Part shown: piece by piece, positions 33,694-41,800 of the stretch
How positions within the stretch are numbered: the first letter of the stretch is position 1
Layout: each line of letters starts with the position of its first letter
NCBI RefSeq assembly: GCF_900626285.1
Contig: NZ_LR131148.1
Location: 213,599-277,598, forward strand
Direction of reading: 5' to 3'
DNA from: Intestinimonas massiliensis (ex Afouda et al. 2020)
Lineage (GTDB): Bacteria; Bacillota; Clostridia; Oscillospirales; Oscillospiraceae
DNA: 64,000 bases
Made by a program: the position numbers and the translations under genes
Notes under the pieces: model-generated
Told to the model about the DNA's origin: nothing
Databases searched by the model: none
Seen by the model: the letters and a program-made list of their open reading frames with translations, nothing else

Positions 33694-36144
33694 ATGAACA
33701 CGGAAAAAACGAAAACAAGCCAACGGACCCTGGAGGAGCTACAGCCCGGAGAGCACGGTACCATTCTTCAGGTGGGCAACGAGAGCGGACCGGTGAAGCG
33801 CCGGCTGGTGGATATGGGCCTGACCCCCGGCACGGTGGTCACCGTGCGGAAGGTGGCCCCCTTCGGCGACCCGCTGGAGCTGAATCTGAGAGGGTATGAG
33901 CTGTCCCTGCGCAAGGCGGACGCGGCTCAGATCCTCATTGCCACCGGAGAGGAAGGGGAGCGCCGGGCCAAGGTGCGCAAGCAGCGCATGGGTATGGTGC
34001 AGCACATCCCCGACGAGGAGACCCTCCGCCGGATGGACGCCGACCACGCCCATGAGGCCTCCGAGCACGGCGGCGAGCCGGACTACGCCAGCCACGACAC
34101 CCGGGAGATGAAGCTGGCCCTGGTGGGCAACCCCAACTGCGGCAAGACCACCCTCTTCAACGCCCTCACCGGCTCCAACCAGTACGTGGGCAACTGGCCC
34201 GGCGTGACGGTGGAGAAGAAGGAGGGCAAGGCCGAGGTGGACGGCAAGCCGGTGACGGTGGTGGACCTGCCCGGTATCTACTCCCTGTCCCCCTACTCCA
34301 TGGAGGAGATTGTGGCCCGGGACTTCATCGTGGGGGAGCGGCCCGATGCCATCATCGACATCATCGACGCCACCAACATCGAGCGCAACCTGTACCTCAC
34401 CGCCCAGCTGCTGGAGCTGGAGCGGCCCATGGTCATCGCCCTGAACTTCATGGACGAGGTGGAGAAGCACGGAGACAAGATCGACGTGGAGGGCCTGTCC
34501 CGGTCCCTGGGGGTGCCTGTCATCCCCATCACCGCCCGGTCGGGCCAGAACATCCACGAGCTGCTGGAGGTGGCCCACAAGCAGATGCACGTGGGCGTCA
34601 CTGTGGAGCCCGACGACCTGTACGACGACTTCACCCACCAGATCCACCACAAGGTGGGCGAGCTGATCCACGACAAGGCCTACGCCGCCAACATCCCCGC
34701 CCACTGGGCCTCCATCAAGCTCATTGAGGGGGATTCCCTGGTGGAGAAGGCCCTGGGCCTGGATGAGGACACCAAGGCCAAGCTGGAGGCGGTGTGCCGG
34801 GAGTACGAGAGCGCCTATGAGCTGGGCGACCGGGAGACCCTCATCGCCGACGCCCGGTATCAGTTCATCCAGAAGGTGGTGGGGGTCTGCGTCAAACGGG
34901 GCCGGCCTCTGGGCACCCCCACCCTGTCCGACCGGGTGGACGCCATCGTTACCCACAAATTCCTGGCCGTCCCGGTATTTCTGCTGATGATGCTGGCCAT
35001 GTTCGCCCTCACCTTCGGCCCCGGCCAGGTACTGGCCGACGGGGTGGATTTCCTCATCAGCAACTGCTTTGCCCAGTGGGTCCGGGGCCTTCTGGCCGCC
35101 GCCGGTACCGCACCCTGGGTGGAGGCCCTGCTGGTGGACGGCGTCATCGCAGGCGTGGGCGGCGTACTCACTTTCCTGCCCCAGATCGCGATCCTGTTTA
35201 TCTTCCTGTCCTTCCTGGAGGACTCCGGCTACATGTCCCGGGCGGCCTTCATCATGGACCGGCTGCTCCGCCGGTTTGGCCTGTCCGGCAAGGCATTTAT
35301 CCCCATGCTGATGGGCTTCGGCTGCACCGTGCCCGCCGTCATGGGCGCCCGTACCATGGAAAATGAGCGGGACCGCCGTATGACCATCATGCTGGTGCCC
35401 TTCATGTCCTGCTCCGCCCGGCTGCCGGTGTACGGCCTGCTCACTGCCGCCTTCTTCCCCAGGTATGGCGGACTGGTGGTGTTCTCCCTGTACCTGCTGG
35501 GCCTGATCTTCGCCATCATCTCCGGCATCCTGCTGAAGAAGCTGGTGTTCAAGGGAGAGCCTGCCGCCTTCGTGCTGGAGCTGCCTCCCTACCGCCTGCC
35601 CACCCTGAAGAACATCACCCTCCACGTGTGGGAGAAGGTGAAGGGCTTCCTCATCAAGGCAGGCACCCTGATCCTGGCCATGAGCGTGCTGCTGTGGTTC
35701 CTCAAGACCTTCGGTGTGGAGAACGGCGCCTTCTGCATGGTGTCCAACGCCCAGCACTCCATCCTGGGCCATATCGGCTCCTTCCTGGCCCCCGCCTTTA
35801 TCCCCATGGGCTTCGGCACCTGGCAGGCCGCGGTGGCCCTCCTCTCCGGCCTCATCGCCAAGGAGATGGTGGTGTCCTCCATGAGCATGTTCTACGGCTT
35901 CTCCATGACCGCCAGCGGCGCCACCATCGCCGCCGCCCTGGGCGGCACCTTCCAGAGCCCTCTGGCCGCCTACTCCTTCCTGGTGTTCGTGCTGCTCTAC
36001 GTCCCCTGTGTGGCGGCGGTGTCCACCATCCGCAAGGAGATGAACTCCATGAAGTGGACCCTGGCCTCCATCGGCTGGCAGCTGTGCGCCGCCTGGATCG
36101 GCTCCTTCCTGGTGTACCAGATCGGCTCCCTGTTTCTGAGGTAA
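33694..36144 (+). CDS. feoB: Ferrous iron transporter with FeoA domain fused to FeoB
   Basis: An 816-residue protein. Residues about 12-88 are a FeoA SH3-like domain (VKRRLVDMGLTPGT), normally a separate gene. The FeoB G-domain follows (G1 GNPNCGKTT, G3 DLPGIYSLSPYS, G4 NFMD), then a GDI-type helical domain and the polytopic channel with two Gate motifs (GFGCTVPAVMGAR and the later GFGTWQAAVALLSGLIAKEM). It imports Fe(II) across the cytoplasmic membrane. It is followed after four bases by a small FeoB-associated Cys-rich membrane protein. A predicted metalloregulator box overlaps its transcription start. Confidence 0.95.
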   Translation: MNTEKTKTSQRTLEELQPGEHGTILQVGNESGPVKRRLVDMGLTPGTVVTVRKVAPFGDPLELNLRGYELSLRKADAAQILIATGEEGERRAKVRKQRMGMVQHIPDEETLRRMDADHAHEASEHGGEPDYASHDTREMKLALVGNPNCGKTTLFNALTGSNQYVGNWPGVTVEKKEGKAEVDGKPVTVVDLPGIYSLSPYSMEEIVARDFIVGERPDAIIDIIDATNIERNLYLTAQLLELERPMVIALNFMDEVEKHGDKIDVEGLSRSLGVPVIPITARSGQNIHELLEVAHKQMHVGVTVEPDDLYDDFTHQIHHKVGELIHDKAYAANIPAHWASIKLIEGDSLVEKALGLDEDTKAKLEAVCREYESAYELGDRETLIADARYQFIQKVVGVCVKRGRPLGTPTLSDRVDAIVTHKFLAVPVFLLMMLAMFALTFGPGQVLADGVDFLISNCFAQWVRGLLAAAGTAPWVEALLVDGVIAGVGGVLTFLPQIAILFIFLSFLEDSGYMSRAAFIMDRLLRRFGLSGKAFIPMLMGFGCTVPAVMGARTMENERDRRMTIMLVPFMSCSARLPVYGLLTAAFFPRYGGLVVFSLYLLGLIFAIISGILLKKLVFKGEPAAFVLELPPYRLPTLKNITLHVWEKVKGFLIKAGTLILAMSVLLWFLKTFGVENGAFCMVSNAQHSILGHIGSFLAPAFIPMGFGTWQAAVALLSGLIAKEMVVSSMSMFYGFSMTASGATIAAALGGTFQSPLAAYSFLVFVLLYVPCVAAVSTIRKEMNSMKWTLASIGWQLCAAWIGSFLVYQIGSLFLR

Positions 36145-36148
36145 TACG

Positions 36149-36313
36149 ATGCTCAAGATTTTGATCTACATCGGGGTGGCCGCCCTTATCATCTGGGCGG
36201 CGGTCTACCTCATCTACCGGTTCCATCAGAGCCTGAAGGGCAAGCGGGGCTGTGACTGCGGCGGCTGCTCCAGCTGCCCCCACACCTACTGCCGCCACCG
36301 GAAAACGAAGTAA
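36149..36313 (+). CDS. FeoB-associated Cys-rich membrane protein
   Basis: A 54-residue protein with one N-terminal membrane helix (ILIYIGVAALIIWAAVYLIY) and a short Cys-rich basic tail (CDCGGCSSCPHTYC). This is the small partner typically encoded right after feoB in Clostridia, possibly an iron chaperone for the transporter. It starts four bases after the feoB stop and ends 16 bases before the sirtuin gene, so the three share a transcript. Confidence 0.9.
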   Translation: MLKILIYIGVAALIIWAAVYLIYRFHQSLKGKRGCDCGGCSSCPHTYCRHRKTK

Positions 36314-36329
36314 AAGGAGGAACTCTCTC

Positions 36330-37055
36330 ATGGACGACCAACGCAAACAGCTCCAGGACTGGATCAGCGAAAGCTCCAACATCGTCTTTTTCGGCGGGGC
36401 CGGGGTGTCCACCGAGAGCGGCATCCCAGACTTCCGCAGCGTGGACGGCCTGTACAACCAGCAGTACAAGTACCCCCCGGAGACCATCCTGAGCCATACT
36501 TTCTTTGAACGCAATCCGGAGGAATTCTATCGCTTCTACCGCAACAAGATGCTCTTTCCCGACGCCAAACCCAACGCCGCCCATCTGAAGCTGGCGGAGC
36601 TGGAGCGGGCGGGGAAGCTGAAGGCGGTGGTGACCCAGAACATCGACGGCCTCCATCAGGCGGCGGGCAGCGTCACCGTGTATGAGCTCCACGGCTCGGT
36701 CCACCGGAACTACTGCATGAAGTGCCATCAGTTCTATGACCTGGACTTCATGATGAAAAGCCAGGGCGTGCCCCATTGCCCGGTGTGCGGCGGGGTCATC
36801 AAGCCCGACGTGGTGCTCTACGAGGAGTCCCTGGACCAGGAGACCATCGAGGCCGCCGTGCTGGCCATCTCCCGGGCGGATATGCTCATCATCGGCGGCA
36901 CCTCCCTGGCAGTGTACCCGGCGGCGGGCCTCATCCGCTACTACCGGGGGAACAAGCTGACCCTCATCAACAAAAGCCCCACTCCCTACGATATGGAGGC
37001 CGATTTGGTCATCAACCGGCCCATCGGGGAAGTGCTGGGTGCCATTCAGATATAA
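36330..37055 (+). CDS. cobB: NAD-dependent protein deacylase, Sir2 family
   Basis: A 241-residue sirtuin. The NAD-binding GAGVSTESGIPDFRS, QNIDGLHQ, catalytic His in ELHGSVHRNYC and the four zinc cysteines (CMKCHQ and CPVCGG) are all present, with GTSLAVYPAAGL near the end. It removes acetyl or acyl groups from lysines using NAD. It lies downstream of feo genes with AAAGGAGG. The hairpin at its stop codon ends the unit. Confidence 0.94.
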   Translation: MDDQRKQLQDWISESSNIVFFGGAGVSTESGIPDFRSVDGLYNQQYKYPPETILSHTFFERNPEEFYRFYRNKMLFPDAKPNAAHLKLAELERAGKLKAVVTQNIDGLHQAAGSVTVYELHGSVHRNYCMKCHQFYDLDFMMKSQGVPHCPVCGGVIKPDVVLYEESLDQETIEAAVLAISRADMLIIGGTSLAVYPAAGLIRYYRGNKLTLINKSPTPYDMEADLVINRPIGEVLGAIQI

Positions 37056-37090
37056 GTGAAGGGCGTCCTCTGTGGACGCCCTTCACTTAT
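37052..37090. terminator. Hairpin overlapping the sirtuin stop codon
   Basis: Perfect 17-bp arms (ATAAGTGAAGGGCGTCC and complement) around TCTGT. The following T tract is short, so termination may be partial. Confidence 0.65.
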
Positions 37091-37140
37091 TGAAAGACGA
37101 TAAAAACTGTGGTATGATACCGGAAAAGGAGGGGATCGCC

Positions 37141-37689
37141 ATGGAGCGGACCGGCGTGCAGAAGCTGGCGGCGACGCTGAAGGTACTGGTGACCATTACA
37201 CTTGTGTGCAACCTGATCGCCCTGCTGCTGGTGCCGGGCATGAGCCTGCTGAAGGGCGCGGAGGGGCTGCTGTCCCTGATGCTCCATGGGAATCCACTGA
37301 GCTTCTTTGCAGCAAGCTGGGGCCGGGTGTGGCGGGCAGGGGCCTATGAGACGGTTTTGACCCTGTTCCTTCTGTTCTGCGGGATGTGCACCGCGGTGGT
37401 GCTGTGGCAGTCCCGGCGGGTACTGGACACCGTTTTAGCGGGCAACCCCTTTCAGATGGTCAACAGCAAAAGCCTGCGCTGCTCGGCGGTGTGCAGCTTC
37501 CTCATTTCCGCTGCCGCCCTGGTGCGGCTGATCTGGGGGCTGGCCTATTACGGCGGCATCGGGCCCCTGCTGACCTACAACGCCCTGTTCATTCCCGTGT
37601 TCTTCATGGCGGGGCTGCTCTGCCTGGTGATGTCCGCCCTGTTCCGCCAGGCGGCGGAGCTGAAGGCGGAGAACGATCTCACCATTTAG
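37141..37689 (+). CDS. DUF2975 membrane protein
   Basis: A 182-residue protein with four hydrophobic segments (about 15-40, 75-95, 115-135 and 145-170), the DUF2975 layout. The start follows AAAGGAGGGG. It is followed twelve bases later by a YozG-like Xre regulator, the standard partner. Such pairs are widespread in Firmicutes and probably act as a membrane-linked regulatory module; the signal is unknown. Confidence 0.82.
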   Translation: MERTGVQKLAATLKVLVTITLVCNLIALLLVPGMSLLKGAEGLLSLMLHGNPLSFFAASWGRVWRAGAYETVLTLFLLFCGMCTAVVLWQSRRVLDTVLAGNPFQMVNSKSLRCSAVCSFLISAAALVRLIWGLAYYGGIGPLLTYNALFIPVFFMAGLLCLVMSALFRQAAELKAENDLTI

Positions 37690-37701
37690 GGGGGTGGAGC
37701 T

Positions 37702-37929
37702 ATGCCGATCATTGTCAACCTGGATGTGATGATGGCCAAGCGGAAGATGAGCCTCAACGAGCTGTCCGCCAAGGTGGACATCACCCTGGCCAATCTGTCC
37801 ATTTTAAAGAACAACCACGCCAAGGCGGTGCGCTTCACCACCCTGGAGGCCATCTGCAAGGCCCTGGACTGCCAGCCCGGGGATTTATTGGAGTATGTAC
37901 CGGAGGAATCGTCGGATTCCGGAACTTAG
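37702..37929 (+). CDS. YozG-like small Xre regulator
   Basis: A 75-residue Cro/C1-type helix-turn-helix protein: NLDVMMAKRKMSLNELSAKVDIT, LSILKNNHAKAVRFTTLEAICKALDCQPGDLLEY. This is the short YozG type, almost entirely DNA-binding domain. GGGGGTGG precedes the ATG. It is co-transcribed with the DUF2975 gene and likely regulates that operon. Confidence 0.88.
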   Translation: MPIIVNLDVMMAKRKMSLNELSAKVDITLANLSILKNNHAKAVRFTTLEAICKALDCQPGDLLEYVPEESSDSGT

Positions 37930-37952
37930 GGGATGCATCTGCCTGCCCGGTA

Positions 37953-37961
37953 TGGTATAAT
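37953..37961 (+). promoter_or_regulatory. Extended -10 promoter of the GMP synthase gene
   Basis: TGGTATAAT (TGn plus consensus -10). No good -35 is seen 17 bases upstream, as is allowed for extended -10 promoters. The start codon follows at 37997. Confidence 0.6.
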
Positions 37962-37996
37962 CCAGTTACCCAAATTTTTGACAGGGAGGAACCGGG

Positions 37997-39286
37997 ATGA
38001 AGCAGGATATGATCCTTATTTTGGACCTGGGCAGCGCCCAGAACGCGCAGCTGGCCCGAGAGATCCGGGCGCTGGGGGTATACAGTGAGATCCATCCCCA
38101 TGATATTACCCTGGAGGAGCTCCACGCTCTGCCCAACGTGAAGGGTATCATTCTCAACGGCGGCCCCAACCGTGTGGTGGATGGGGTGGGGATCGACGTC
38201 TCCAAGGATATCTATAACTGCGAGGTGCCGGTGCTGCTGGCCGACCACAAGGGGGATGCACCCTGGCCGGAGGACCCGGAGGCGCGCAAACAGGCCCTGT
38301 CCAACTTCATTTTCGGCGTGTGCGGCGCCCAGGCCAACTGGAACATGGACAACTTCATCGCCGACCAGATCGAGCTGATCCGCCGCCAGGTGGGGGACAA
38401 GAAGGTGCTGCTGGCCCTGTCCGGCGGTGTGGATTCCTCTGTAGTGGCCGCCCTTCTGATCCGGGCCATCGGCAAGCAGCTGACCTGCGTCCACGTCAAC
38501 CACGGCCTGCTCCGCAAGGGTGAGCCGGAGCAGGTGGTGCAGGTGTTCCGCCACGAGATGGACGCCAACCTGATCTATGTGGATGCGGTGGACCGGTTCC
38601 TGGACAAGCTGGCCGGGGTATCCGACCCGGAGCGCAAGCGGAAGATCATCGGCGAGGAGTTCATCCGGGTCTTTGACGAGGAGGCCCGCAAGCTGGAGGG
38701 GATCTCCTTCCTGGGCCAGGGCACCATCTACCCTGACATTATCGAGAGCGGCACCAAGACCGTGAAGGCGGTGAAGAGCCACCACAACGTGGGCGGCCTG
38801 CCGGAGGACCTGGACTTCGAGCTGGTGGAGCCCCTGAAGATGCTCTTCAAGGACGAGGTGCGGGCCTGCGGCAAGGCCCTGGGCCTGCCCGACAACATGG
38901 TGTACCGCCAGCCCTTCCCCGGCCCCGGCCTGGGGGTGCGCTGCCTGGGGGCTATCACCCGGGACCGGCTGGAGGCGGTGCGGGAATCCGACGCCATCCT
39001 CCGGGAGGAGTTTGCCAAGAACGGCCTGGAGGGCAAGGTGTGGCAGTACTTTACCATCATCCCCGACGTGAAGAGCGTAGGTGTCCGGGACGGCAAGCGG
39101 GCCGACGAGTGGCCGGTCGTCATCCGTGCCGTCAATACCGTGGACGCCATGACCGCCACGGTGGAGAACGTGCCCTTCGAGCTGCTCCAGCATATTACAG
39201 ACCGCATCACCCACGAGGTGAAGGGGGTCAACCGGGTCCTCTATGACCTGACGCCCAAGCCCACCGGCACCATCGAATGGGAGTAA
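37997..39286 (+). CDS. guaA: GMP synthase variant lacking the glutaminase active site
   Basis: A 429-residue protein, about 85-95 residues shorter than usual GMP synthase. The C-terminal two thirds are intact: ATP-pyrophosphatase P-loop LALSGGVDSSVVAALL, IESG-(T/S)-KTVKAVKSHHNVGGLPEDL, and the dimerisation domain ending KPTGTIEWE. The N-terminal amidotransferase keeps its first strands (ILILDLGSAQN, GIILNGGPNRV) and last helix (LSNFIFGVCGAQANW), but the region with the catalytic Cys (CGICYGxQ), His and Glu is missing in frame. It should aminate XMP only with ammonia or with a separate glutaminase. Confidence 0.9.
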   Translation: MKQDMILILDLGSAQNAQLAREIRALGVYSEIHPHDITLEELHALPNVKGIILNGGPNRVVDGVGIDVSKDIYNCEVPVLLADHKGDAPWPEDPEARKQALSNFIFGVCGAQANWNMDNFIADQIELIRRQVGDKKVLLALSGGVDSSVVAALLIRAIGKQLTCVHVNHGLLRKGEPEQVVQVFRHEMDANLIYVDAVDRFLDKLAGVSDPERKRKIIGEEFIRVFDEEARKLEGISFLGQGTIYPDIIESGTKTVKAVKSHHNVGGLPEDLDFELVEPLKMLFKDEVRACGKALGLPDNMVYRQPFPGPGLGVRCLGAITRDRLEAVRESDAILREEFAKNGLEGKVWQYFTIIPDVKSVGVRDGKRADEWPVVIRAVNTVDAMTATVENVPFELLQHITDRITHEVKGVNRVLYDLTPKPTGTIEWE

Positions 39287-39293
39287 ATCTTTG

Positions 39294-39341
39294 AAAAAAG
39301 CCGCAAAGCCTTGCCATGCAAGACTTTGCGGCTTTTTTATT
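39294..39341 (+). terminator. Intrinsic terminator after the GMP synthase gene
   Basis: AAAAAGCCGCAAAG/CTTTGCGGCTTTTTT arms with an inner CTTG/CAAG pair; a T run follows. Confidence 0.92.
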
Positions 39342-39460
39342 TGCCATGTGCACTTTATGCCTGCATTCGCCGGGTACCGGGGTGGCTGTACATATGCCGG
39401 TGGGAGAAAAAAGAAAACTGACAGTTTCAAATATTACAACTAAACGTTCTTTTTTTAGGA

Positions 39461-39488
39461 TTTACTTAAAAAGTGAAAAGTATATAAT
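39461..39488 (+). promoter_or_regulatory. Probable promoter of the Fbp-type ABC importer operon
   Basis: TATAAT at 39483-39488 with a weak TTTACT -35 sixteen bases upstream, in an AT-rich 140-base stretch. A TACTT...AAGTA inverted repeat overlaps it and could be an operator, for instance for the adjacent response regulator. Confidence 0.5.
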
Positions 39489-39528
39489 GAAACCAGGGAT
39501 TAGGACTAGAATTTTAGGAGGTTTTACC

Positions 39529-40593
39529 ATGAAAAAGAAGCTTGCTCTTGCCACAGTCATCGCGCTTACCTTGGGCATCTGTTCCGGCTGCGGAGGCGGC
39601 GGAGGCGGCACCGCAGACACAGGCAACTCCGGACAGCCGTCCGGCTCCGACGGCGAGGAGACCCTGGTGGTGTATACCGCCAGAAGTGAAAGTCTGAACA
39701 ACGCGGTCATCGGAAACTTTGAGGCGGATACCGGGATCCACGTGGAAGTGGTCACCGGCGGCACCGGCGAGGTGCTCAAGCGGGTGCAGAATGAGGCGGC
39801 CAACCCCCAGGGCGACATCTGCTGGGCGGCTGACGAGGCCATGCTCAAGGACTATGCCGACTGCTTCGAGCCCTATGTCTCCCCTGAGGACGCCAACATG
39901 ATGGAGGGCTACAAGAACACCAGCGGCTATTCCTCTCCGGCCTTCTGCGATCCCACGGTCTTTATCGTAAATACGGATCTGGCGGGCGATATCGAGATCA
40001 ACGGCTTTGAGGACCTGCTGAATCCCGAGCTGAAGGGCAAGATCGCCGCCGGCGACCCCGTCAACTCCAGCTCTGCGTTCCAGTGCCTGATCGCCGGCCT
40101 GTATGACATGGGCAACGGCGATCCCCTGTCCGACGCGGCATGGGAGTGGGCCCAGGCTCTGGTGAACAACCTGGACGGCGTCAGCCTGAACAGCTCTTCG
40201 CAGGTCTACAAGGGCGTGGCCGAAGGGGAGTACGTCGTGGGCCTGACCTGGGAGGATCCCGCCGCCGCCTATGTGCGGGACGGCGTGGCGGTGAAGGTGG
40301 TATTCCCTGAGGAGGGCGCCCTCATGTCCGGCCAGTGCGTCTCCATCATCAAGGGCGCGCCCCACATGGACAACGCCAAGAAGTTTGTGGACTACATGCT
40401 GAGCGAAGCCTGTCAGAACTATGTGGGTCAGAACCTGACGGTGCGCCCCCTGCGGGAAGGCGCCACCCTGAACGACAGCCTGATCCCCTGGGATTCCATC
40501 ACCCCGCTGGAGAGCTATGACGGCGTTTGGGTGGCGGAGAACAAGAGCACCATCACCGAGCGGTACAGCGAGTGCCTGGAGAACGCTACCTGA
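39529..40593 (+). CDS. Iron(III)-type ABC transporter substrate-binding lipoprotein
   Basis: A 354-residue extracytoplasmic binding protein. Signal peptide MKKKLALATVIALTLGICSGC with lipobox-like end, a Gly-rich linker, then the class-II binding fold of the Fbp/AfuA group (LVVYTARSESLNNAVIGNFEADTG start, GLTWEDPAAAYVRDG). Two tyrosines typical for ferric iron binding cannot be placed with certainty; phosphonate or polyamine-like ligands are alternatives. Strong TAGGAGG site. It is first of an importer operon with ATPase and permease, and a YesM/YesN two-component system follows. Confidence 0.85.
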   Translation: MKKKLALATVIALTLGICSGCGGGGGGTADTGNSGQPSGSDGEETLVVYTARSESLNNAVIGNFEADTGIHVEVVTGGTGEVLKRVQNEAANPQGDICWAADEAMLKDYADCFEPYVSPEDANMMEGYKNTSGYSSPAFCDPTVFIVNTDLAGDIEINGFEDLLNPELKGKIAAGDPVNSSSAFQCLIAGLYDMGNGDPLSDAAWEWAQALVNNLDGVSLNSSSQVYKGVAEGEYVVGLTWEDPAAAYVRDGVAVKVVFPEEGALMSGQCVSIIKGAPHMDNAKKFVDYMLSEACQNYVGQNLTVRPLREGATLNDSLIPWDSITPLESYDGVWVAENKSTITERYSECLENAT

Positions 40594-40622
40594 TCCGATC
40601 AGCCGAACAACAAGCAACGAGC

Positions 40623-40652
40623 GGGCCTGCGGTCTTACATCGCAGGCCCCCC
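40623..40652 (+). terminator. Intercistronic hairpin between binding protein and ATPase genes
   Basis: GGGCCTGCG, nine-base loop, CGCAGGCCC, then CCTT without a real T run. Such stems usually stabilise the binding-protein mRNA and lower expression of the downstream genes. Confidence 0.65.
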
Positions 40653-40690
40653 TTATTCACAACCGAGGGAAAGAGGAGGGTGATCCCGCT

Positions 40691-41800
40691 ATGGGTGCCA
40701 CGATCACGATTGAAAATGCCGTCAAACGGTATGGAAATGATACCATCATCAACGGACTTTCTCTGGAAGTCAGGCCGGGAGAATTCTTCACGCTGCTCGG
40801 TCCCTCCGGATGCGGCAAGACCACGCTGCTGCGTATGATTATCGGCTTCAACTCCATTGAAGGCGGGACTTTCCGGATCAATGACCGGGTGATCAACGAT
40901 ATCCCCACAAACAAGCGGAACATCGGTATGGTCTTTCAGAACTACGCGGTGTTCCCCCACATGTCGGTTTTTGACAACGTGGCCTTTGGCCTGAAAAACC
41001 GCAAGCTCCCCAAGAATGAGATCCAGGAGAAGGTGGACCGGATCCTGAAGGTGGTCAAGATCGACCATCTGAAGGACCGGATGCCTGCCAAGCTGTCAGG
41101 CGGACAGCAGCAGCGGGTGGCGCTGGCCCGGGCCATCGTCATCGAGCCGGAGGTGCTGCTGATGGATGAGCCCCTCTCCAACCTGGACGCCAAGCTGCGG
41201 GTGGAGATGCGCAACGCCATCAAGCGGATCCAGCAGCAGTTCGGAATCACCACCGTCTACGTCACCCACGATCAGGAGGAGGCCCTGGCGGTCTCCGACC
41301 GGATCGCCGTCATGAACAACGGTGTGATCCAGCAGATCGACGTGCCCTCCCGGATCTATCAGCGCCCGGTCAATCAGTTTGTCTCCAATTTTATCGGCCT
41401 GTCCAACTTCCTGAAGGCGAAGGTCAAAGCGGAAGGGGGCCAGCTCTGCCTGGCCTTCCAGGATGCGCCCTCCTATCTGGTCCCCATGCACAATCTGCGG
41501 AAGGACGTGTCGGACGGCATGGATGTGCTGGTGGCCATCCGGCCGGAGGAATTTGAGCTGTCCAGGAGCGGGGGAGCGGGCATATCGGCCACCGTTCAGA
41601 ACAGCGTGTTCCTGGGCACCTCCACCCACTATTTCCTGAAACTGCAGGGCGGGCAGGAGGTAGAGGCCATCCAGAGCACCGATGTGTGGGAGATCATTCC
41701 CAATGGGACCCAGGTGTGGCTGACTGCGAAAGCCAAGCAGATCAACGTATTTACGCCGGACGGAAGTGAGGCCCTGGTGGTTCGGGAGGAATTGCTATGA
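40691..41800 (+). CDS. ABC transporter ATP-binding protein (FbpC/PotA type)
   Basis: A 369-residue ATPase: Walker A GPSGCGKTT, Q-loop, signature LSGGQQQRVALARA, Walker B VLLMDEPLSNLD, H-loop YVTHDQEEA, plus a C-terminal TOBE regulatory domain (about 285-360). It energises import of the ligand of the preceding binding protein. GGAGGG precedes the start; it overlaps the permease gene by ATGA. Confidence 0.93.
   Translation: MGATITIENAVKRYGNDTIINGLSLEVRPGEFFTLLGPSGCGKTTLLRMIIGFNSIEGGTFRINDRVINDIPTNKRNIGMVFQNYAVFPHMSVFDNVAFGLKNRKLPKNEIQEKVDRILKVVKIDHLKDRMPAKLSGGQQQRVALARAIVIEPEVLLMDEPLSNLDAKLRVEMRNAIKRIQQQFGITTVYVTHDQEEALAVSDRIAVMNNGVIQQIDVPSRIYQRPVNQFVSNFIGLSNFLKAKVKAEGGQLCLAFQDAPSYLVPMHNLRKDVSDGMDVLVAIRPEEFELSRSGGAGISATVQNSVFLGTSTHYFLKLQGGQEVEAIQSTDVWEIIPNGTQVWLTAKAKQINVFTPDGSEALVVREELL

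Noticed and set aside
33739..36156. 805-codon open frame antisense to feoB
   Set aside because: Same shadow effect; feoB on the plus strand is unambiguous.
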